A stretch of DNA of 64,000 nucleotides from Enterobacteriaceae bacterium (GTDB lineage Bacteria > Pseudomonadota > Gammaproteobacteria > Enterobacterales > Enterobacteriaceae). Shown piece after piece: positions 30,285-40,852 of the stretch; positions within the stretch are counted from its first letter, which is position 1; the number at the start of each line of letters is the position of its first letter. The notes under the pieces were generated by a model. It saw only the letters and a program-made list of their open reading frames with translations, made no database searches and had not been told where the DNA came from. A program made the translations under genes and the position numbers. Where the stretch lies: NCBI GenBank assembly GCA_031261005.1, contig JAISKF010000035.1:1-64000 (forward strand). Direction: 5' to 3'.

Positions 30285-30442
30285 TCATCACTAAATTATA
30301 GTCTTTTTATGATGTGATAAGCTATGAATATAGTGTATTCGCTGGTGTGTTTTTCTATGAAGTGCGGTTAATGTCAAATAAAGTGATTATCTTATGAGAA
30401 AAGAAAGACGTTATGACGAATAAAAAATCGTTATTTATTAAA

Positions 30443-31012
30443 TTATAACATTTTTTTAACTTGAATCGCTAAACGATGAACAATTGATGCGGTCAGACCC
30501 CAAATAAAATGATCACCATAGTAAATAAAATAAATTCGTGACGATTTTCCCCGACGAGTAATATCGATCGAATAATGATTATCTAAATTAAGCAGATAGC
30601 TCAATGGAACTTCAAATAGGGCTGCAACTTCGCTTTTATTTTCTCTAAACTGCAATCCGTCAGGTAAAAGACCGACAATAGGTGTAACCTGAAAACCGCT
30701 GATGCTGTCCATTGGCGGCAACTGACCAATAATATTGACCGAATCAGGATTAAGTCCAATTTCTTCGTTTGCTTCGCGCAGCGCCGTCACCGTCAGTGAA
30801 CCGTCGGTTTTATCTGCTGCGCCGCCGGGAAAGGAAACTTGCCCTGCATGTTTACGTAACAGCGATGAACGCTGTGTGAATAATAAAATCGGATCTGCGC
30901 GGCAAATAATCGGCACTAATACTGCCGCTTTACGCTGCTGTTTTGTTGCAGACGATGGCGGCGGTAATTGCAGTTGAAATTGTTGGATAAAACGGTTAAT
31001 TAAAGCGCTCAT
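30443..31012 (-). CDS. nudL: Nudix CoA pyrophosphatase NudL
   Basis: A 189-residue Nudix hydrolase. The NuCoA motif LLRKHAGQVSFPGG precedes the Nudix box (GGAADKTDGS...REANEEIGL, residues about 64-88). It hydrolyses CoA to phosphopantetheine and 3',5'-ADP. In E. coli nudL is between pabB and sdaA; here sdaA is downstream but no pabB lies upstream. Confidence 0.9.
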   Translation of the reverse strand: MSALINRFIQQFQLQLPPPSSATKQQRKAAVLVPIICRADPILLFTQRSSLLRKHAGQVSFPGGAADKTDGSLTVTALREANEEIGLNPDSVNIIGQLPPMDSISGFQVTPIVGLLPDGLQFRENKSEVAALFEVPLSYLLNLDNHYSIDITRRGKSSRIYFIYYGDHFIWGLTASIVHRLAIQVKKML

Positions 31013-31212
31013 CGGTGTATTAGTATCGTTTGGTATGCTATCTGGTTACAAGAGTAGACGTACTATAAAAGAGAATCATCACAAAAGTAGTATAAGCGTG
31101 TTAACAGTGAGATAATAGCACTATCTCCGCTGGTATTATTATATCGAATACTGCTTATCATCGGGTATCAGCAGCATTTTTATCTACCATTCCTCATAAA
31201 AGTGAAATTAAT

Positions 31213-31395
31213 ATGACAATCGGATCACCAGCATTGCAGCATCATGAACAACAAGAAGCCGTCGATCGCATTCATCAATTGATGGCGGAAGGTATGAGCA
31301 GCGGCGAGGCAATTGCGTTGGTGGCGCAAGAGATTCGTGCAAATCATCAAGGCGAAAGCGCTGTTGCTTCATTTGATGACGACGAAGAAGAATAG
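31213..31395 (+). CDS. yoaH: UPF0181 protein YoaH
   Basis: A 60-residue acidic-tailed protein of unknown function. The core [33 protein letters not shown] matches E. coli YoaH closely. In E. coli yoaH is divergent from pabB. Here it is divergent from nudL, 200 bp away, and pabB is gone. Good ATG at 31213. Confidence 0.9.
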   Translation: MTIGSPALQHHEQQEAVDRIHQLMAEGMSSGEAIALVAQEIRANHQGESAVASFDDDEEE

Positions 31396-31447
31396 TATTT
31401 CTCTAAAATAGAAGAGTAACGATAAGTTAAATGCTTTATCTATGAGC

Positions 31448-31954
31448 TTATAGATAAAGCGTGCCGAATTTATCGAGATAAGTTAGATAAAGACGCGTAT
31501 CCAGCTCCAGTTGGTGGTAATTTGGTTCCATATAGCAACATAGATTATAAAAATTCTTGTTATGATCCCGCTCTTTTAAATGTGCTAACTCATGCACCAC
31601 GATCATTTTTAATAACGCTTCTGGCGCTGATTTGAAAACGTTAGCGATCCTAATTTCAGCTTTAGCTTTTAATTTATTTCCCTGAACGCGTGATATAGCA
31701 GTGTGCATTCCAAGCGCATGTTTAATAATATGAATTTTATTGTCATAACAAATTTTATTCACTAATTGTGCATTTTTCATATATTGATTTTTTATTACCA
31801 TCACATACTGATATAGCGTTTTATCAGTGACATAACAGTGCGTATCAGGATAACGGGCAAGCAGCAGAGCGCCTAATTTATCTTGCCTGATAAGCGTAGC
31901 CACTTGCTGTTGAATGTTCTCGGAGTATCCAGAAAGATAGGGAAGCATATTCAT
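31448..31954 (-). CDS. ygjP: YgjP-type zinc metallopeptidase-like protein
   Basis: A 168-residue protein with the zinc motif H121-E-L-A-H125 and a downstream H131 (HELAHLKERDHNKNFY), plus the SRVQGNKLKAKAEIR segment. It matches E. coli YgjP along its length. YgjP-like proteins are predicted M48-related metal-dependent hydrolases often linked to UTP pyrophosphatase activity; the substrate is not settled. Convergent with yoaH. Confidence 0.88.
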   Translation of the reverse strand: MNMLPYLSGYSENIQQQVATLIRQDKLGALLLARYPDTHCYVTDKTLYQYVMVIKNQYMKNAQLVNKICYDNKIHIIKHALGMHTAISRVQGNKLKAKAEIRIANVFKSAPEALLKMIVVHELAHLKERDHNKNFYNLCCYMEPNYHQLELDTRLYLTYLDKFGTLYL

Positions 31955-32410
31955 CTTATTTTACTTAGAAATAATAATTTATATTATAAATACTGTATAA
32001 ACTTTAACATTTAATCAATATTATTGCATATTTACATAATGATATTAATTAATACAACTGAAACCTTAGAATACCGAATAATAAAACGCGAAAGAATACT
32101 AAAAGCGTTATATATCCGGTTAACCGTTTTGATAAAACTTAGCAAGGATAAATAATGTGTCCTTGATCTAATTTTTTATTATGTCGCTGAAAACACCTTG
32201 CCTAAATTAATCGGATATGCGGTAATGAATCAGGTCAGTTAAATAGAGTTACTTCATAGGTATATCATTTTTAAATAAAAAAGCTCTCTGGTTAATAGTT
32301 ATCTTCGGATTAATTTCACTTTAGATCTTTTTTGATAACATAATGAAAGTAATAGAAATACCGACCGTCAGTGCCTTTTGGCAAGTGAAAATATTAATAG
32401 GAATTTTGTA
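31955..32410. other. AT-rich region with probable csp leader
   Basis: No ORF of interest. The right part (about 32250-32410) is probably the structured 5' leader of the downstream csp gene. A TGCCTTTTGGCA hairpin lies 30 bases before its ATG. Confidence 0.55.
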
Positions 32411-32620
32411 ATGTCTAAAAAAACTGGTCACGTTAAGTGGTTCAACGAAAGTAAAGGTTTTGGTTTCATCACTCCAACTGATGGCAGTAAAGATGTGTTC
32501 GTTCACTTCTCTGCTATCGTTAGCGATGGTTTCAAAACGCTGGCTGAAGGTCAGCATGTTGAATTTTCTATTCAAGACAGCCCGCGTGGCCCGTCTGCGG
32601 CAGATGTTGTTGCTCTGTAA
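32411..32620 (+). CDS. Cold-shock domain protein (CspE type)
   Basis: A 69-residue OB-fold RNA chaperone with intact RNP1 (KGFGFI) and RNP2 (DVFVHF). It differs from the 27073 paralogue mainly at [14 protein letters not shown] and the C-terminal PSAADVVAL. The ATG at 32411 gives the standard [11 protein letters not shown] start with TAGGA upstream. A strong terminator follows at 32681. It sits upstream of, and convergent with, rne. Confidence 0.93.
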   Translation: MSKKTGHVKWFNESKGFGFITPTDGSKDVFVHFSAIVSDGFKTLAEGQHVEFSIQDSPRGPSAADVVAL

Positions 32621-32680
32621 TTAGCAATAATTTATGTTGCTAAAAATCGGCTGAATCACTTTTAGTCGATATATCACAAT

Positions 32681-32714
32681 AGCCTCATTAGTTTCCTGAT
32701 GAGGCTTTATTTTG
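32681..32714 (+). terminator. Terminator of the csp gene
   Basis: AGCCTCAT pairs with ATGAGGCT around a 10-base loop and is followed by TTATTTT. Confidence 0.8.
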
Positions 32715-32732
32715 GGTGATTTTTAGTCATTG

Positions 32733-32760
32733 AAAAAAACGACCCTGAACAGGATCGTTT
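32733..32760 (-). terminator. Rho-independent terminator of rne
   Basis: On the minus strand AACGATCCTG pairs with CAGGGTCGTT (one G-U) and is followed by a T run. Confidence 0.85.
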
Positions 32761-32785
32761 ATATCCGACCGAAACAAACCGATAT

Positions 32786-32817
32786 GCCGTTCATTTAATC
32801 GAAGTTAAATGAACGGC
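32786..32817 (-). other. 13-bp perfect hairpin just past rne
   Basis: GCCGTTCATTTAA pairs with TTAAATGAACGGC around a 6-base loop, 9 bp beyond the rne stop and before the terminator. It may protect the mRNA 3' end. Confidence 0.6.
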
Positions 32818-32825
32818 GCAGGAAA

Positions 32826-35800
32826 TTAATCCTCAATCGGCGCTGGTCTTGCTGCCGGAGCTGCCGCATGATTCGTCGCAGCATGTCCTCCCGCAGAACT
32901 TTTAACACTATTCTGTGCGGTAGAATGTTGCTCAGTTGCAGTTGGCACTGATATTTCAACCGGAATAATGTTCACTTCTGCAATTGATTCATTTTCTATT
33001 GGCATAACAGGTCTTGCTGCCGGAGAGCTGGCTACTTTGCCTGTCTTCAAACTGCTGACTTTCACTGCTGGTGTGGTCGGCGCTTCGATTTCAGGTAGTT
33101 CAGCGACAACCGGAGTTATTTCCTGAGCAATAACTGTTTCTGTTGATTCAGCCTGATATGCAGGTGACGCAGCCGGAGCAGAAGCATTACCGACGAAAGT
33201 TGTAACAGCAGGCGTTGCTACTTCTGGAACTTCAACAATAGTTGTAGCGGGTTCAGTCGCAGGTACAGCATCAACATTTTCAGTTTCTTTAACTTCAACT
33301 GGCTGAATTTCAGATGCAACCGGCGTTTCAGTCACGCTGCTTGCTTCAATAGCAGCAACTACCACAGGTTCAATAGATTCTGCGGGTTTGACTTCAGGTA
33401 AATTAACGGCTTCTGCTGTTACGGCTGCAATCACCGCTTCCTGTTGTGAGTTAGCTTGTTCTGCTGCACTGGCTGCGGCGGCTAACTCTTCAACTGATTC
33501 AAAGCCTTTTGGTTGTTCCGCTGCTAATGCTGCGTAATTGATACATACTTTACCCGATGCCAATTCAGGTGACGCAACCGCCAGCGTTAGTGGCATCGCT
33601 GAAACGGTAGGGTATCTTTCGTTGCGATAACGGCGGCGGCGCTGACCGCTAACGCGCAGATGGCGCGGTGAGCGGCGAGAACGACGCGGCATACCATTGT
33701 TATCATTACTGGCAGTATCAACATTATTATTATTGTTGTGATGACTATTTCTGCTGTTATCAGACTCTTGTACCAGTGCCGTATTTTCTGTTTCATTAAC
33801 AACGACAGGTTGAGGCAATAACTTCACATTTTCTATTGGTGCAGGCGCTACAGTTGGTTGCACTGCAACCGCAGGGACAGTTTCAGTAGGTACGCTGGTA
33901 CTGCTATCGGCTGACGCAGCAACACGAACTTTTTGATCTAACTGACGGCGTTGACGGCGTTGTGCCGGAACGGGCGCTGGTTTCTCTTCTTCAACAACGT
34001 TAGCCACAGCAATACTGGTTTCCACTTGCTCATTTTGTTGAGTTTGTGTTTGTTGTTGACGTTTATCTTCATTACGGCGGCGCTGACGTTCTGCGCGTGT
34101 TTCACGACGATTGTCATCACGCGGCGTATCGATCGTTGCCGCATTTTGCACTACATCTTGAGTTTGTTGTGCCTGACGATTATTTCGGCGGGATTCTTGA
34201 TTATTATCGCGGGTATCACGAGACTGCTGACGATCCGAGTTGCGATCACGATTACGATCGTTGTTACGGTCACGGCGATTATTACGATAATTGTTACGGC
34301 GTTCCTGCGGGTTACTTGCTGGTTTTTCTGCCGGAGCCGCTGGTTTTGGTTCTTCCGAAGCAAACAGATTTTTCAGACCGCTGACAAAACGTGAGAATAA
34401 GCCCGGCGCTGCTGGTACCGCTGCAACAGGAGCGGTGACTGGCGCTGCTTTTTTCTCTTCTACTGGTGCTGATTCTGTTGGTATAGCGAAACTGGTTAAA
34501 GCTGGTTGCTCAGGCGCTTTACGCTCAACAACCGTTTCTTCTTCCGCTTCTGTTTCGGTTTCATGTAATTGCGGCAGTTTGTAACTTAATACATTGGTTT
34601 CTTCGCCTGGTTTTCTACGAATCACTTCATAGTGCGGCGTTTCCATACGATCATTCGGTACGACAATAACGCGAACTTTATTGCCAGCACTGCGTTCAAT
34701 AGCATTGATCGATTCACGTTTTTCGTTCAGCAAGTAAGAAGCGATTGGTACCGGAACGATGGCATCGACTTCTTTGGTATTATCTTTTAATACTTCTTCT
34801 TCAATCAAACGAAGAATCGACAGCGACAGTGATTCATTATCACGCACTGTGCCTGTACCGTCACAGCGCGGGCAAACATGATGGCTGGATTCACCCAGTG
34901 ACGGGCTTAAACGCTGACGAGACATTTCCAGTAAACCAAAACGAGAAATACGACCGATCTGGATACGCGCACGATCCTGACGGACAGCATCACGCAGACG
35001 GTTTTCTACTTCTCGTTGATGGCGGATTGGTGTCATATCGATAAAGTCGATAACAATTAAACCGCCCAAATCGCGCAGACGTAACTGGCGCGCAATTTCA
35101 TCAGCCGCTTCTAAGTTGGTATTGAATGCCGTTTCTTCAATATCACCGCCGCGAGTAGAACGCGCGGAGTTAATATCAATCGCTGTTAACGCTTCGGTAG
35201 TATCAATAACGATAGAACCGCCGGAAGGCAGACGAACTTCACGCTGGAAAGCGGATTCAATTTGCGATTCGATTTGATAGTGGCTAAACAGCGGAATTTC
35301 GCCAGTATAAGCCTTAATTTTGCTGCTAAAGTCAGGACGACCAAGTGCCGCGATATGTTCTTTTGCTAAATCGAGGATCTTAATATTATCGATTAAGATT
35401 TCGCCGATGTCTGGACGCAAATAATCGCGGAATGCACGCACAATAACATTACTTTCCTGATGGATCAGGAACGGCGCAGGGCGGCTTTCCGCAGCTTTCT
35501 TAATTGCTTCCCAGTGTTTTAAGCGGAAAGAAAGATCCCACTGTAACGCTTCGGCAGATTTACCCACACCAGCAGTGCGGACAATCAGCCCCATACCATG
35601 AGGAATTTCGAGAGAATCTAATGCTTCTTTCAATTCCTGACGATCATCACCTTCGATACGACGGGAAATACCACCCGCACGCGGGTTGTTTGGCATTAGA
35701 ACTAAATAACTGCCCGCCAGACTGATAAACGTTGTCAGCGCAGCACCTTTGTTGCCGCGCTCTTCTTTATCAACCTGAACGATAACTTCCTGACCGACGT

Positions 35801-36083
35801 GTAAAACATCTTTAATGTTTGGACGACCGCCGGAAGTTGAATTGGAGGAAAAATATTCGCGGGAAATTTCTTTAAAAGGGAGGAAACCGTGGCGTTCTGC
35901 ACCGTAATCAACAAAAGCTGCTTCAAGGCTTTGTTCAACACGGGTGATTTTACCTTTGTAAATATTGGCTTTTTTCTGCTCATGACCCGGACTTTCAATA
36001 TCTAAATCGTATAGACGTTGTCCGTCAACTAAGGCTACACGCAACTCTTCTTGTTGAGTTGCGTTGATCAACATTCTTTTCAT
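32826..36083 (-). CDS. rne: Ribonuclease E
   Basis: A 1085-residue essential endoribonuclease and degradosome scaffold (E. coli 1061). The catalytic half has the S1 domain (residues about 36-120), D303 in AIDINSARS and D346 in VIDFIDM as magnesium ligands, and the zinc-link CPRC near residues 404-407. The C-terminal half is disordered: an Arg/Asn-rich RNA-binding stretch, a second basic block with [19 protein letters not shown], and a long Val/Glu/Pro/Ala-rich tail that ends in a PNPase-site-like region. A long conserved leader precedes it. Confidence 0.97.
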   Translation of the reverse strand: MKRMLINATQQEELRVALVDGQRLYDLDIESPGHEQKKANIYKGKITRVEQSLEAAFVDYGAERHGFLPFKEISREYFSSNSTSGGRPNIKDVLHVGQEVIVQVDKEERGNKGAALTTFISLAGSYLVLMPNNPRAGGISRRIEGDDRQELKEALDSLEIPHGMGLIVRTAGVGKSAEALQWDLSFRLKHWEAIKKAAESRPAPFLIHQESNVIVRAFRDYLRPDIGEILIDNIKILDLAKEHIAALGRPDFSSKIKAYTGEIPLFSHYQIESQIESAFQREVRLPSGGSIVIDTTEALTAIDINSARSTRGGDIEETAFNTNLEAADEIARQLRLRDLGGLIVIDFIDMTPIRHQREVENRLRDAVRQDRARIQIGRISRFGLLEMSRQRLSPSLGESSHHVCPRCDGTGTVRDNESLSLSILRLIEEEVLKDNTKEVDAIVPVPIASYLLNEKRESINAIERSAGNKVRVIVVPNDRMETPHYEVIRRKPGEETNVLSYKLPQLHETETEAEEETVVERKAPEQPALTSFAIPTESAPVEEKKAAPVTAPVAAVPAAPGLFSRFVSGLKNLFASEEPKPAAPAEKPASNPQERRNNYRNNRRDRNNDRNRDRNSDRQQSRDTRDNNQESRRNNRQAQQTQDVVQNAATIDTPRDDNRRETRAERQRRRNEDKRQQQTQTQQNEQVETSIAVANVVEEEKPAPVPAQRRQRRQLDQKVRVAASADSSTSVPTETVPAVAVQPTVAPAPIENVKLLPQPVVVNETENTALVQESDNSRNSHHNNNNNVDTASNDNNGMPRRSRRSPRHLRVSGQRRRRYRNERYPTVSAMPLTLAVASPELASGKVCINYAALAAEQPKGFESVEELAAAASAAEQANSQQEAVIAAVTAEAVNLPEVKPAESIEPVVVAAIEASSVTETPVASEIQPVEVKETENVDAVPATEPATTIVEVPEVATPAVTTFVGNASAPAASPAYQAESTETVIAQEITPVVAELPEIEAPTTPAVKVSSLKTGKVASSPAARPVMPIENESIAEVNIIPVEISVPTATEQHSTAQNSVKSSAGGHAATNHAAAPAARPAPIED

Positions 36084-36728
36084 TAAACAGTACTCATTTT
36101 TTTCATTGTCAATTGAGTCTACGCATAGGGAAACTAATGGACAGAATTAACCGACAGCCCCAAGTCTTATCGCAAAATCGTCAACCTCACGGTTGTCGCC
36201 TGCACAGGGGCGCATTATCTCGGTAAGCCTGTGTTTCTTTGTGAAAACAGCGCTTTTTATCAAGGAAAACCGTTTCTGGTCGTTATAACTGACAAGCGGA
36301 AATCGGATTCTTTTACCGTCCAAGCCACTACCCGTAGCTCGCTAATTGCCTGATACTCATGGTGTCTTACGCCATTGCTGCACTATTTGAGCGATCTGCA
36401 AATTTTATTTTTCACCTGTTATCTCACGTTAACCTGTTTTTTCATATCAACACATCAAAATGAAACAAGGCAGAAAATCACCCACATTATCAACCGCCAA
36501 CCGCATTATGGCAAGGTGACTTTTACGCGATAGCGTAATAATGTAAAAATCGTGTTAAAACCACATTTTCATCAAGCAAAAATGCAAAAATATGCAACAT
36601 GTGACTACACGAACTGTCATTATTTTGCCACTCAAATAGTGCGATTGAAGTGCTATTGATAAGTGTAGACACTAAAACAATTTAATAAGGCATATTTCAC
36701 AAAAATTGATCGTGCTAGAATTACCGCC
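36084..36728. other. Divergent intergenic region rne / rluC
   Basis: It contains the rne leader on the minus side and the rluC promoter at its right edge. No protein gene is visible. Confidence 0.7.
36100..36300 (-). promoter_or_regulatory. rne 5' untranslated leader (rne5-like autoregulatory element)
   Basis: The minus-strand sequence CGACAACCGTGAGGTTGACG, then TTTGCGATAAGACTTGGGGC and TGTCGGTT, looks like the E. coli rne leader as I remember it, with several hairpins (CAACC-GTGA-GGTTG for example). In E. coli this leader recruits RNase E to its own mRNA for feedback control. The boundaries are approximate; the leader may reach back to about 36450. Confidence 0.7.
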
Positions 36729-37697
36729 ATGAAAACAAGTCAACCAACACTTAGTGTACAAACTGTCACCATTACTGCTGATACAGCAGGGCAGCGTATT
36801 GATAACTTTTTGCGAACCATGCTGAAAGGTGTGCCAAAAAGTATGATTTACCGTGTTCTGCGTAAAGGCGAAGTGCGTGTAAATAAAAAACGGATCAAGC
36901 CTGAATATAAGCTGGAAGATGGGGATATTATTCGTATTCCGCCCGTTAGAGTTGCTGAACGCGAAGAATCGGCTGTTTCAGCCAAATTAGATAAAGTTGC
37001 CGCGCTGGAACATTGCATTTTATATGAAGATGATCATCTTTTAATTTTAAATAAACCATCAGGAACGGCGGTGCATGGCGGCAGCGGTCTTAGTTTTGGC
37101 GTAATTGAAGGATTACGAGCGTTAAGACCTGATGCGAAATTTCTTGAACTGGTACATCGTCTGGATCGCGAAACGTCCGGCGTATTGCTCGTTGCTAAAA
37201 AACGCTCTGCGTTGCGCTCATTGCATGAACAGTTACGGCTGAAAACCATGCAAAAAGATTATCTAGCGTTAGTTCGCGGGCAGTGGCAATCACACTGTAA
37301 AGCAGTGCAAGCGCCATTGCTGAAAAATGTACTGCAAAGCGGTGAACGTATCGTCAGAGTTGATGCACAAGGTAAGCCATCAGAAACACGCTTTAAAGTA
37401 GAAGAACGTTTTGAATTTGCCACGCTGGTGAAAGCCAGTCCGGTAACGGGTCGGACGCACCAAATTCGTGTGCATACCTTACATGCCGGACATCCTATCG
37501 CTTTTGATGATCGCTATGGCGATCGCGATTTTGATGCCCAACTAGCGGATACCGGACTTAATCGACTGTTTCTCCATGCCGCCGCAATCCGTTTTGAACA
37601 TCCGGCAAGTGGTGAAACGTTACGAATTGACGCGCCGATGGATAAAAATTTGATGCGTTGTTTAACGGTGCTGCGAGCGAAGAAATCAATAAGTTAA
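36729..37697 (+). CDS. rluC: 23S rRNA pseudouridine(955/2504/2580) synthase RluC
   Basis: A 322-residue pseudouridine synthase. S4 RNA-binding domain at residues 18-80, then the catalytic domain with HRLDRETSGVLLVAK (active Asp near residue 146) and GRTHQIRVH. Divergent from rne as in E. coli. The ATG has a TAGAAT -10-like hexamer only about 9 bp upstream, so a very short leader or another promoter is possible. Confidence 0.95.
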   Translation: MKTSQPTLSVQTVTITADTAGQRIDNFLRTMLKGVPKSMIYRVLRKGEVRVNKKRIKPEYKLEDGDIIRIPPVRVAEREESAVSAKLDKVAALEHCILYEDDHLLILNKPSGTAVHGGSGLSFGVIEGLRALRPDAKFLELVHRLDRETSGVLLVAKKRSALRSLHEQLRLKTMQKDYLALVRGQWQSHCKAVQAPLLKNVLQSGERIVRVDAQGKPSETRFKVEERFEFATLVKASPVTGRTHQIRVHTLHAGHPIAFDDRYGDRDFDAQLADTGLNRLFLHAAAIRFEHPASGETLRIDAPMDKNLMRCLTVLRAKKSIS

Positions 37698-37733
37698 ATT
37701 GCTGATAAAAGCTGATAAAGGCAGATAATAGAG

Positions 37734-37760
37734 AGGGCAACCGCAATGGTTGCCCTAAAT
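37734..37760. terminator. Terminator between rluC and roxA
   Basis: AGGGCAACC pairs with GGTTGCCCT around GCAAT, between convergent genes. Only a short A/T run follows. Confidence 0.75.
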
Positions 37761-37771
37761 TCGATTCTCAA

Positions 37772-38893
37772 TTAATCATCAAAATACCAATAACCGCTAT
37801 TTACTAGCTGTGCTAACACCGCGACAAATGCCGGATCTTCCAGCGCATCGCCGAGTTCTTTCTGACTGATTAATGGATAACGGCACAGTGCATCAGCCGC
37901 TTCCAGATACGGTGTATCAATCAATTCACCATGCACATAGCAATTGTCACCAACACGCAGAACGCGCAAGCCGTCGATGCGAACCAGACTTTCACCTTGT
38001 ACCAGAGAATCATAGATTTCATCAGCGCGATATGCCGGTTCAGCAGGGGCAATATCCAGCTCATGACGTGACGTCGTAACGAATCGACCAAACCATTGAT
38101 TAAAATCTTCGGGCTGATTTATCAGATCGATCATCATGCCGCGCAAACGGTCAAGCTCATAATCCTCAACAATCGCAGGGTGATCACGCAATTTAAGATC
38201 AGGATCGCTGTAATGCTCGCTGCCTAAATCATTTTCCAGTACGTAATCGGCAAAGCTGCTGATTAAATCGCGCCCGTTAGGGCCGCGATAACCAACAGAG
38301 TAATTCATTGCCGTCTCATGAGTGAATCCGTCATGCGGGAATCCGGGCGGAATATAAAGAATATCGCCCGGCGCTAAATCCTCATCAATAATCGGATCAA
38401 AAGGTTCAACGTGCAGCAACGCAGGGTGCGGGCAATATTGTTTCAGTGGGAGTTTATCGCCGACACGCCAGCGACGGCTGCCCATACCTTGAATGATAAA
38501 AACATCATATTGATCGATATGCGGACCGACACCGCCGCCCAGTACGGAGAACGAAATCATCAAATCATCTAAGCGCCAATCCGGTAACTTGCGGAACGGG
38601 CGAACCAGCGCCGCCGAAGGCGTATGCCAATGATTAACCGCTTGAACCAGCAGTGACCAGCCTTTTTCACCCAAGTGATCGTAACTTTCAAAAGGACCAT
38701 TGCTGGCTTGCCAATGACCATTCGGCTGACTGACTAAACGGCTGTCAACCTCACTTTCCATCGCTAATCCTGCTAATTCATCAGGGGAGATCGGGTCAAT
38801 AAAATTTTTGATAACATTTTTTAAAACGACCGGACGTTTTTGCCAGTAGCGATTTAAAAAGTCATCCCAGTCTAAATCGAGTTGATATTCCAT
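37772..38893 (-). CDS. roxA: Ribosomal protein uL16 arginine hydroxylase RoxA
   Basis: A 373-residue 2-oxoglutarate/Fe(II) JmjC oxygenase, same length as E. coli RoxA (YcfD). Iron ligands H125, D127 and H187 are present (GPHIDQYD and PPGFPHDGF). It hydroxylates Arg81 of L16. I chose the ATG at 38893 (AAAGGG ten bases upstream; MEYQL as in E. coli) over the ATG three codons earlier, which is too close to that site. Confidence 0.95.
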   Translation of the reverse strand: MEYQLDLDWDDFLNRYWQKRPVVLKNVIKNFIDPISPDELAGLAMESEVDSRLVSQPNGHWQASNGPFESYDHLGEKGWSLLVQAVNHWHTPSAALVRPFRKLPDWRLDDLMISFSVLGGGVGPHIDQYDVFIIQGMGSRRWRVGDKLPLKQYCPHPALLHVEPFDPIIDEDLAPGDILYIPPGFPHDGFTHETAMNYSVGYRGPNGRDLISSFADYVLENDLGSEHYSDPDLKLRDHPAIVEDYELDRLRGMMIDLINQPEDFNQWFGRFVTTSRHELDIAPAEPAYRADEIYDSLVQGESLVRIDGLRVLRVGDNCYVHGELIDTPYLEAADALCRYPLISQKELGDALEDPAFVAVLAQLVNSGYWYFDD

Positions 38894-39158
38894 CGTGTTC
38901 ATACCCTTTAGCAGAAAATTGCGCTTGATTATAGCTAAGCTCTGTTAAGAATACCGGATTGGATTCTCAGTTTTTTCATTTGTTGCGGCTACTTGATGAT
39001 TCTGGCGACAACTTACAAGAAAACTTGTAAGAATAGTAAAAACAAAATAGTAAAAAACAAAGAAATCTTAGGGTGAATGAGCTTTAAGCGCTATTATGTA
39101 AAAAGTCTGTATCAAATCACTGATTACTCCACCTGTTAAGTCGGATCGCTATATTTTC

Positions 39159-40079
39159 ATGCCGTTAGATAATCACTCGTCATCATCTGAACTTATTGAC
39201 ACTCATTGTACAAATCATTTGCATCAAACAGAGCTGCCGCGTTTTCCTTTATATGACCTGCACAGTCATACCACCGCTTCCGATGGCATGTTAACGCCAG
39301 CCCAGTTAGTACAGCGAGCGGTGGAGATGAGAGTCAGCGTGCTGGCAATTACCGATCACGATACCACAGATGCTCTTGCTGCCGCGCAGCAGGCGATTGC
39401 TGAACAAACGTTAGCGTTGCGCTTAATTAACGGCGTAGAAATCTCAACAATTTGGGAAAATTTCGATATTCATATCGTTGGGCTGAATATTGATCCCGAT
39501 GCTCCCGCGATGGTGGCATTATTAGCTGCACAGCGTATCCGACGCTTACAGCGCGCGCAGGAAATTGCCCGCCGATTAGAGAAGCATCATATTCCCGATG
39601 CGTTTGCAGGCGCACAGCGTATCGCCGGTGATGCTGGTATAACGCGCGCGCATTTTGCCCGTTACCTAATTGAAATCGGCAAAGCAGCAAATATGGCGCA
39701 AGTATTTAAAAATTATCTGGCACGCGGGAAAACGGGTTATGTGCCTCCGCAGTGGTGTACAATAGCTGATGCCGTCGCAGCTATTCATCTTTCCGGCGGG
39801 CAAGCGGTGCTGGCACACCCAAGCCGTTATGATTTGTCCGCTAAATGGCTGCGCCGTTTAATCATTGATTTTAAGCAGGCTGGCGGTGACGCGATGGAAG
39901 TTGCTCAATGCCAGCAAGCACCGCAAGAGCGAGCGCAACTGGCGTTGTACGCTCAAGAATATCAATTATTGGCATCTCAGGGTTCTGATTTTCACTATCC
40001 TTGTGCATGGGTGGAGTTAGGGCGGCGGTTAGCGCTGCCGGATAAAGTGACTCCCGTATGGCAGGGCTGGTTTGAGTAA
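39159..40079 (+). CDS. rnm: 5'-3' exoribonuclease Rnm / PHP-domain phosphatase (YciV, TrpH)
   Basis: A 306-residue PHP-domain metal-dependent phosphoesterase. [12 protein letters not shown] and ITDHDTT give the first histidine cluster, and GVEIST, AHPSRY and SQGSDFHYP follow. E. coli Rnm matures 5' ends of rRNAs and degrades pAp and short RNAs. The N-terminus is about 25 residues longer than the E. coli protein; the start is therefore less certain, but no better-placed ATG is apparent. Head of rnm-yciO-rluB. Confidence 0.92.
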   Translation: MPLDNHSSSSELIDTHCTNHLHQTELPRFPLYDLHSHTTASDGMLTPAQLVQRAVEMRVSVLAITDHDTTDALAAAQQAIAEQTLALRLINGVEISTIWENFDIHIVGLNIDPDAPAMVALLAAQRIRRLQRAQEIARRLEKHHIPDAFAGAQRIAGDAGITRAHFARYLIEIGKAANMAQVFKNYLARGKTGYVPPQWCTIADAVAAIHLSGGQAVLAHPSRYDLSAKWLRRLIIDFKQAGGDAMEVAQCQQAPQERAQLALYAQEYQLLASQGSDFHYPCAWVELGRRLALPDKVTPVWQGWFE

Positions 40080-40109
40080 ACCCAATAGCAAGATTTAAAG
40101 GAGTTTCTC

Positions 40110-40730
40110 ATGACTCAATTTTTTTATATTCATCAGGATAACCCGCAAGCACGGCTAATTACTCAGTCAGTTGAGTTTTTACGCAAAGGCGGCGTAATTG
40201 TTTATCCAACGGATTCTGGCTATGCCTTAGGCTGTATGCTGGAAGAAAAGCACGCAATGGAACGCATTTGCCGCATTCGTCAGTTAGATAGCAACCATAA
40301 TTTTACACTGATGTGCCGTGATTTATCGGAATTATCGACATATGCCCATGTTGATAACACGGCATTTCGCTTGATTAAAAATAATACGCCGGGTAATTAC
40401 ACTTTTATTTTAAAAGCGACGAAAGAAGTACCGCGCCGCTTGATGAATGAAAAACGCAAAACAATCGGTTTGCGCGTTCCCTCAAACCCGATCGCACTGG
40501 CGCTATTGGCTGAACTGAATGAGCCGATGATGTCCACCACGCTGATGTTGCCGGGCAATGATTTTGCTGAATCTGATCCCGAAGAGATCCGCGATACACT
40601 ATCCAAACACGTCGATTTAATCATTAACGGCGGGTATTTAGGTCAACAACCGACAACGGTGATTGATTTAACAGACGATTCGCCTGTTGTTGTGCGCGTC
40701 GGAGCTGGTGATCCAACGCCGTTTCGTTGA
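40110..40730 (+). CDS. yciO: Sua5/YciO/YrdC-family protein YciO
   Basis: A 206-residue protein of the threonylcarbamoyl-AMP synthase fold (YrdC-like dsRNA-binding domain). GGVIVYPTDSGYALGC near residue 30 and KRKTIGLRVPSNPIALALL are typical. YciO is a paralogue of TsaC with weak or different activity. Clear AAGGAG site before ATG, 30 bp after rnm. Confidence 0.93.
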   Translation: MTQFFYIHQDNPQARLITQSVEFLRKGGVIVYPTDSGYALGCMLEEKHAMERICRIRQLDSNHNFTLMCRDLSELSTYAHVDNTAFRLIKNNTPGNYTFILKATKEVPRRLMNEKRKTIGLRVPSNPIALALLAELNEPMMSTTLMLPGNDFAESDPEEIRDTLSKHVDLIINGGYLGQQPTTVIDLTDDSPVVVRVGAGDPTPFR

Positions 40731-40852
40731 TGGATTACCCCGTATCAGTTATGATTTATGTTCACTGATTAACCAATAGTTAACTTAATATTCTGGCTAA
40801 CATCGTTAATCATAATTATGACGCCTGTGAAGGCGACAACAGAGGTTGCTCA

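Noticed and set aside
33951-34394. Hydrophobic plus-strand frames opposite rne
   Set aside because: They arise from the Arg/Asn/Gln-rich tail of RNase E read in reverse; no start signals.
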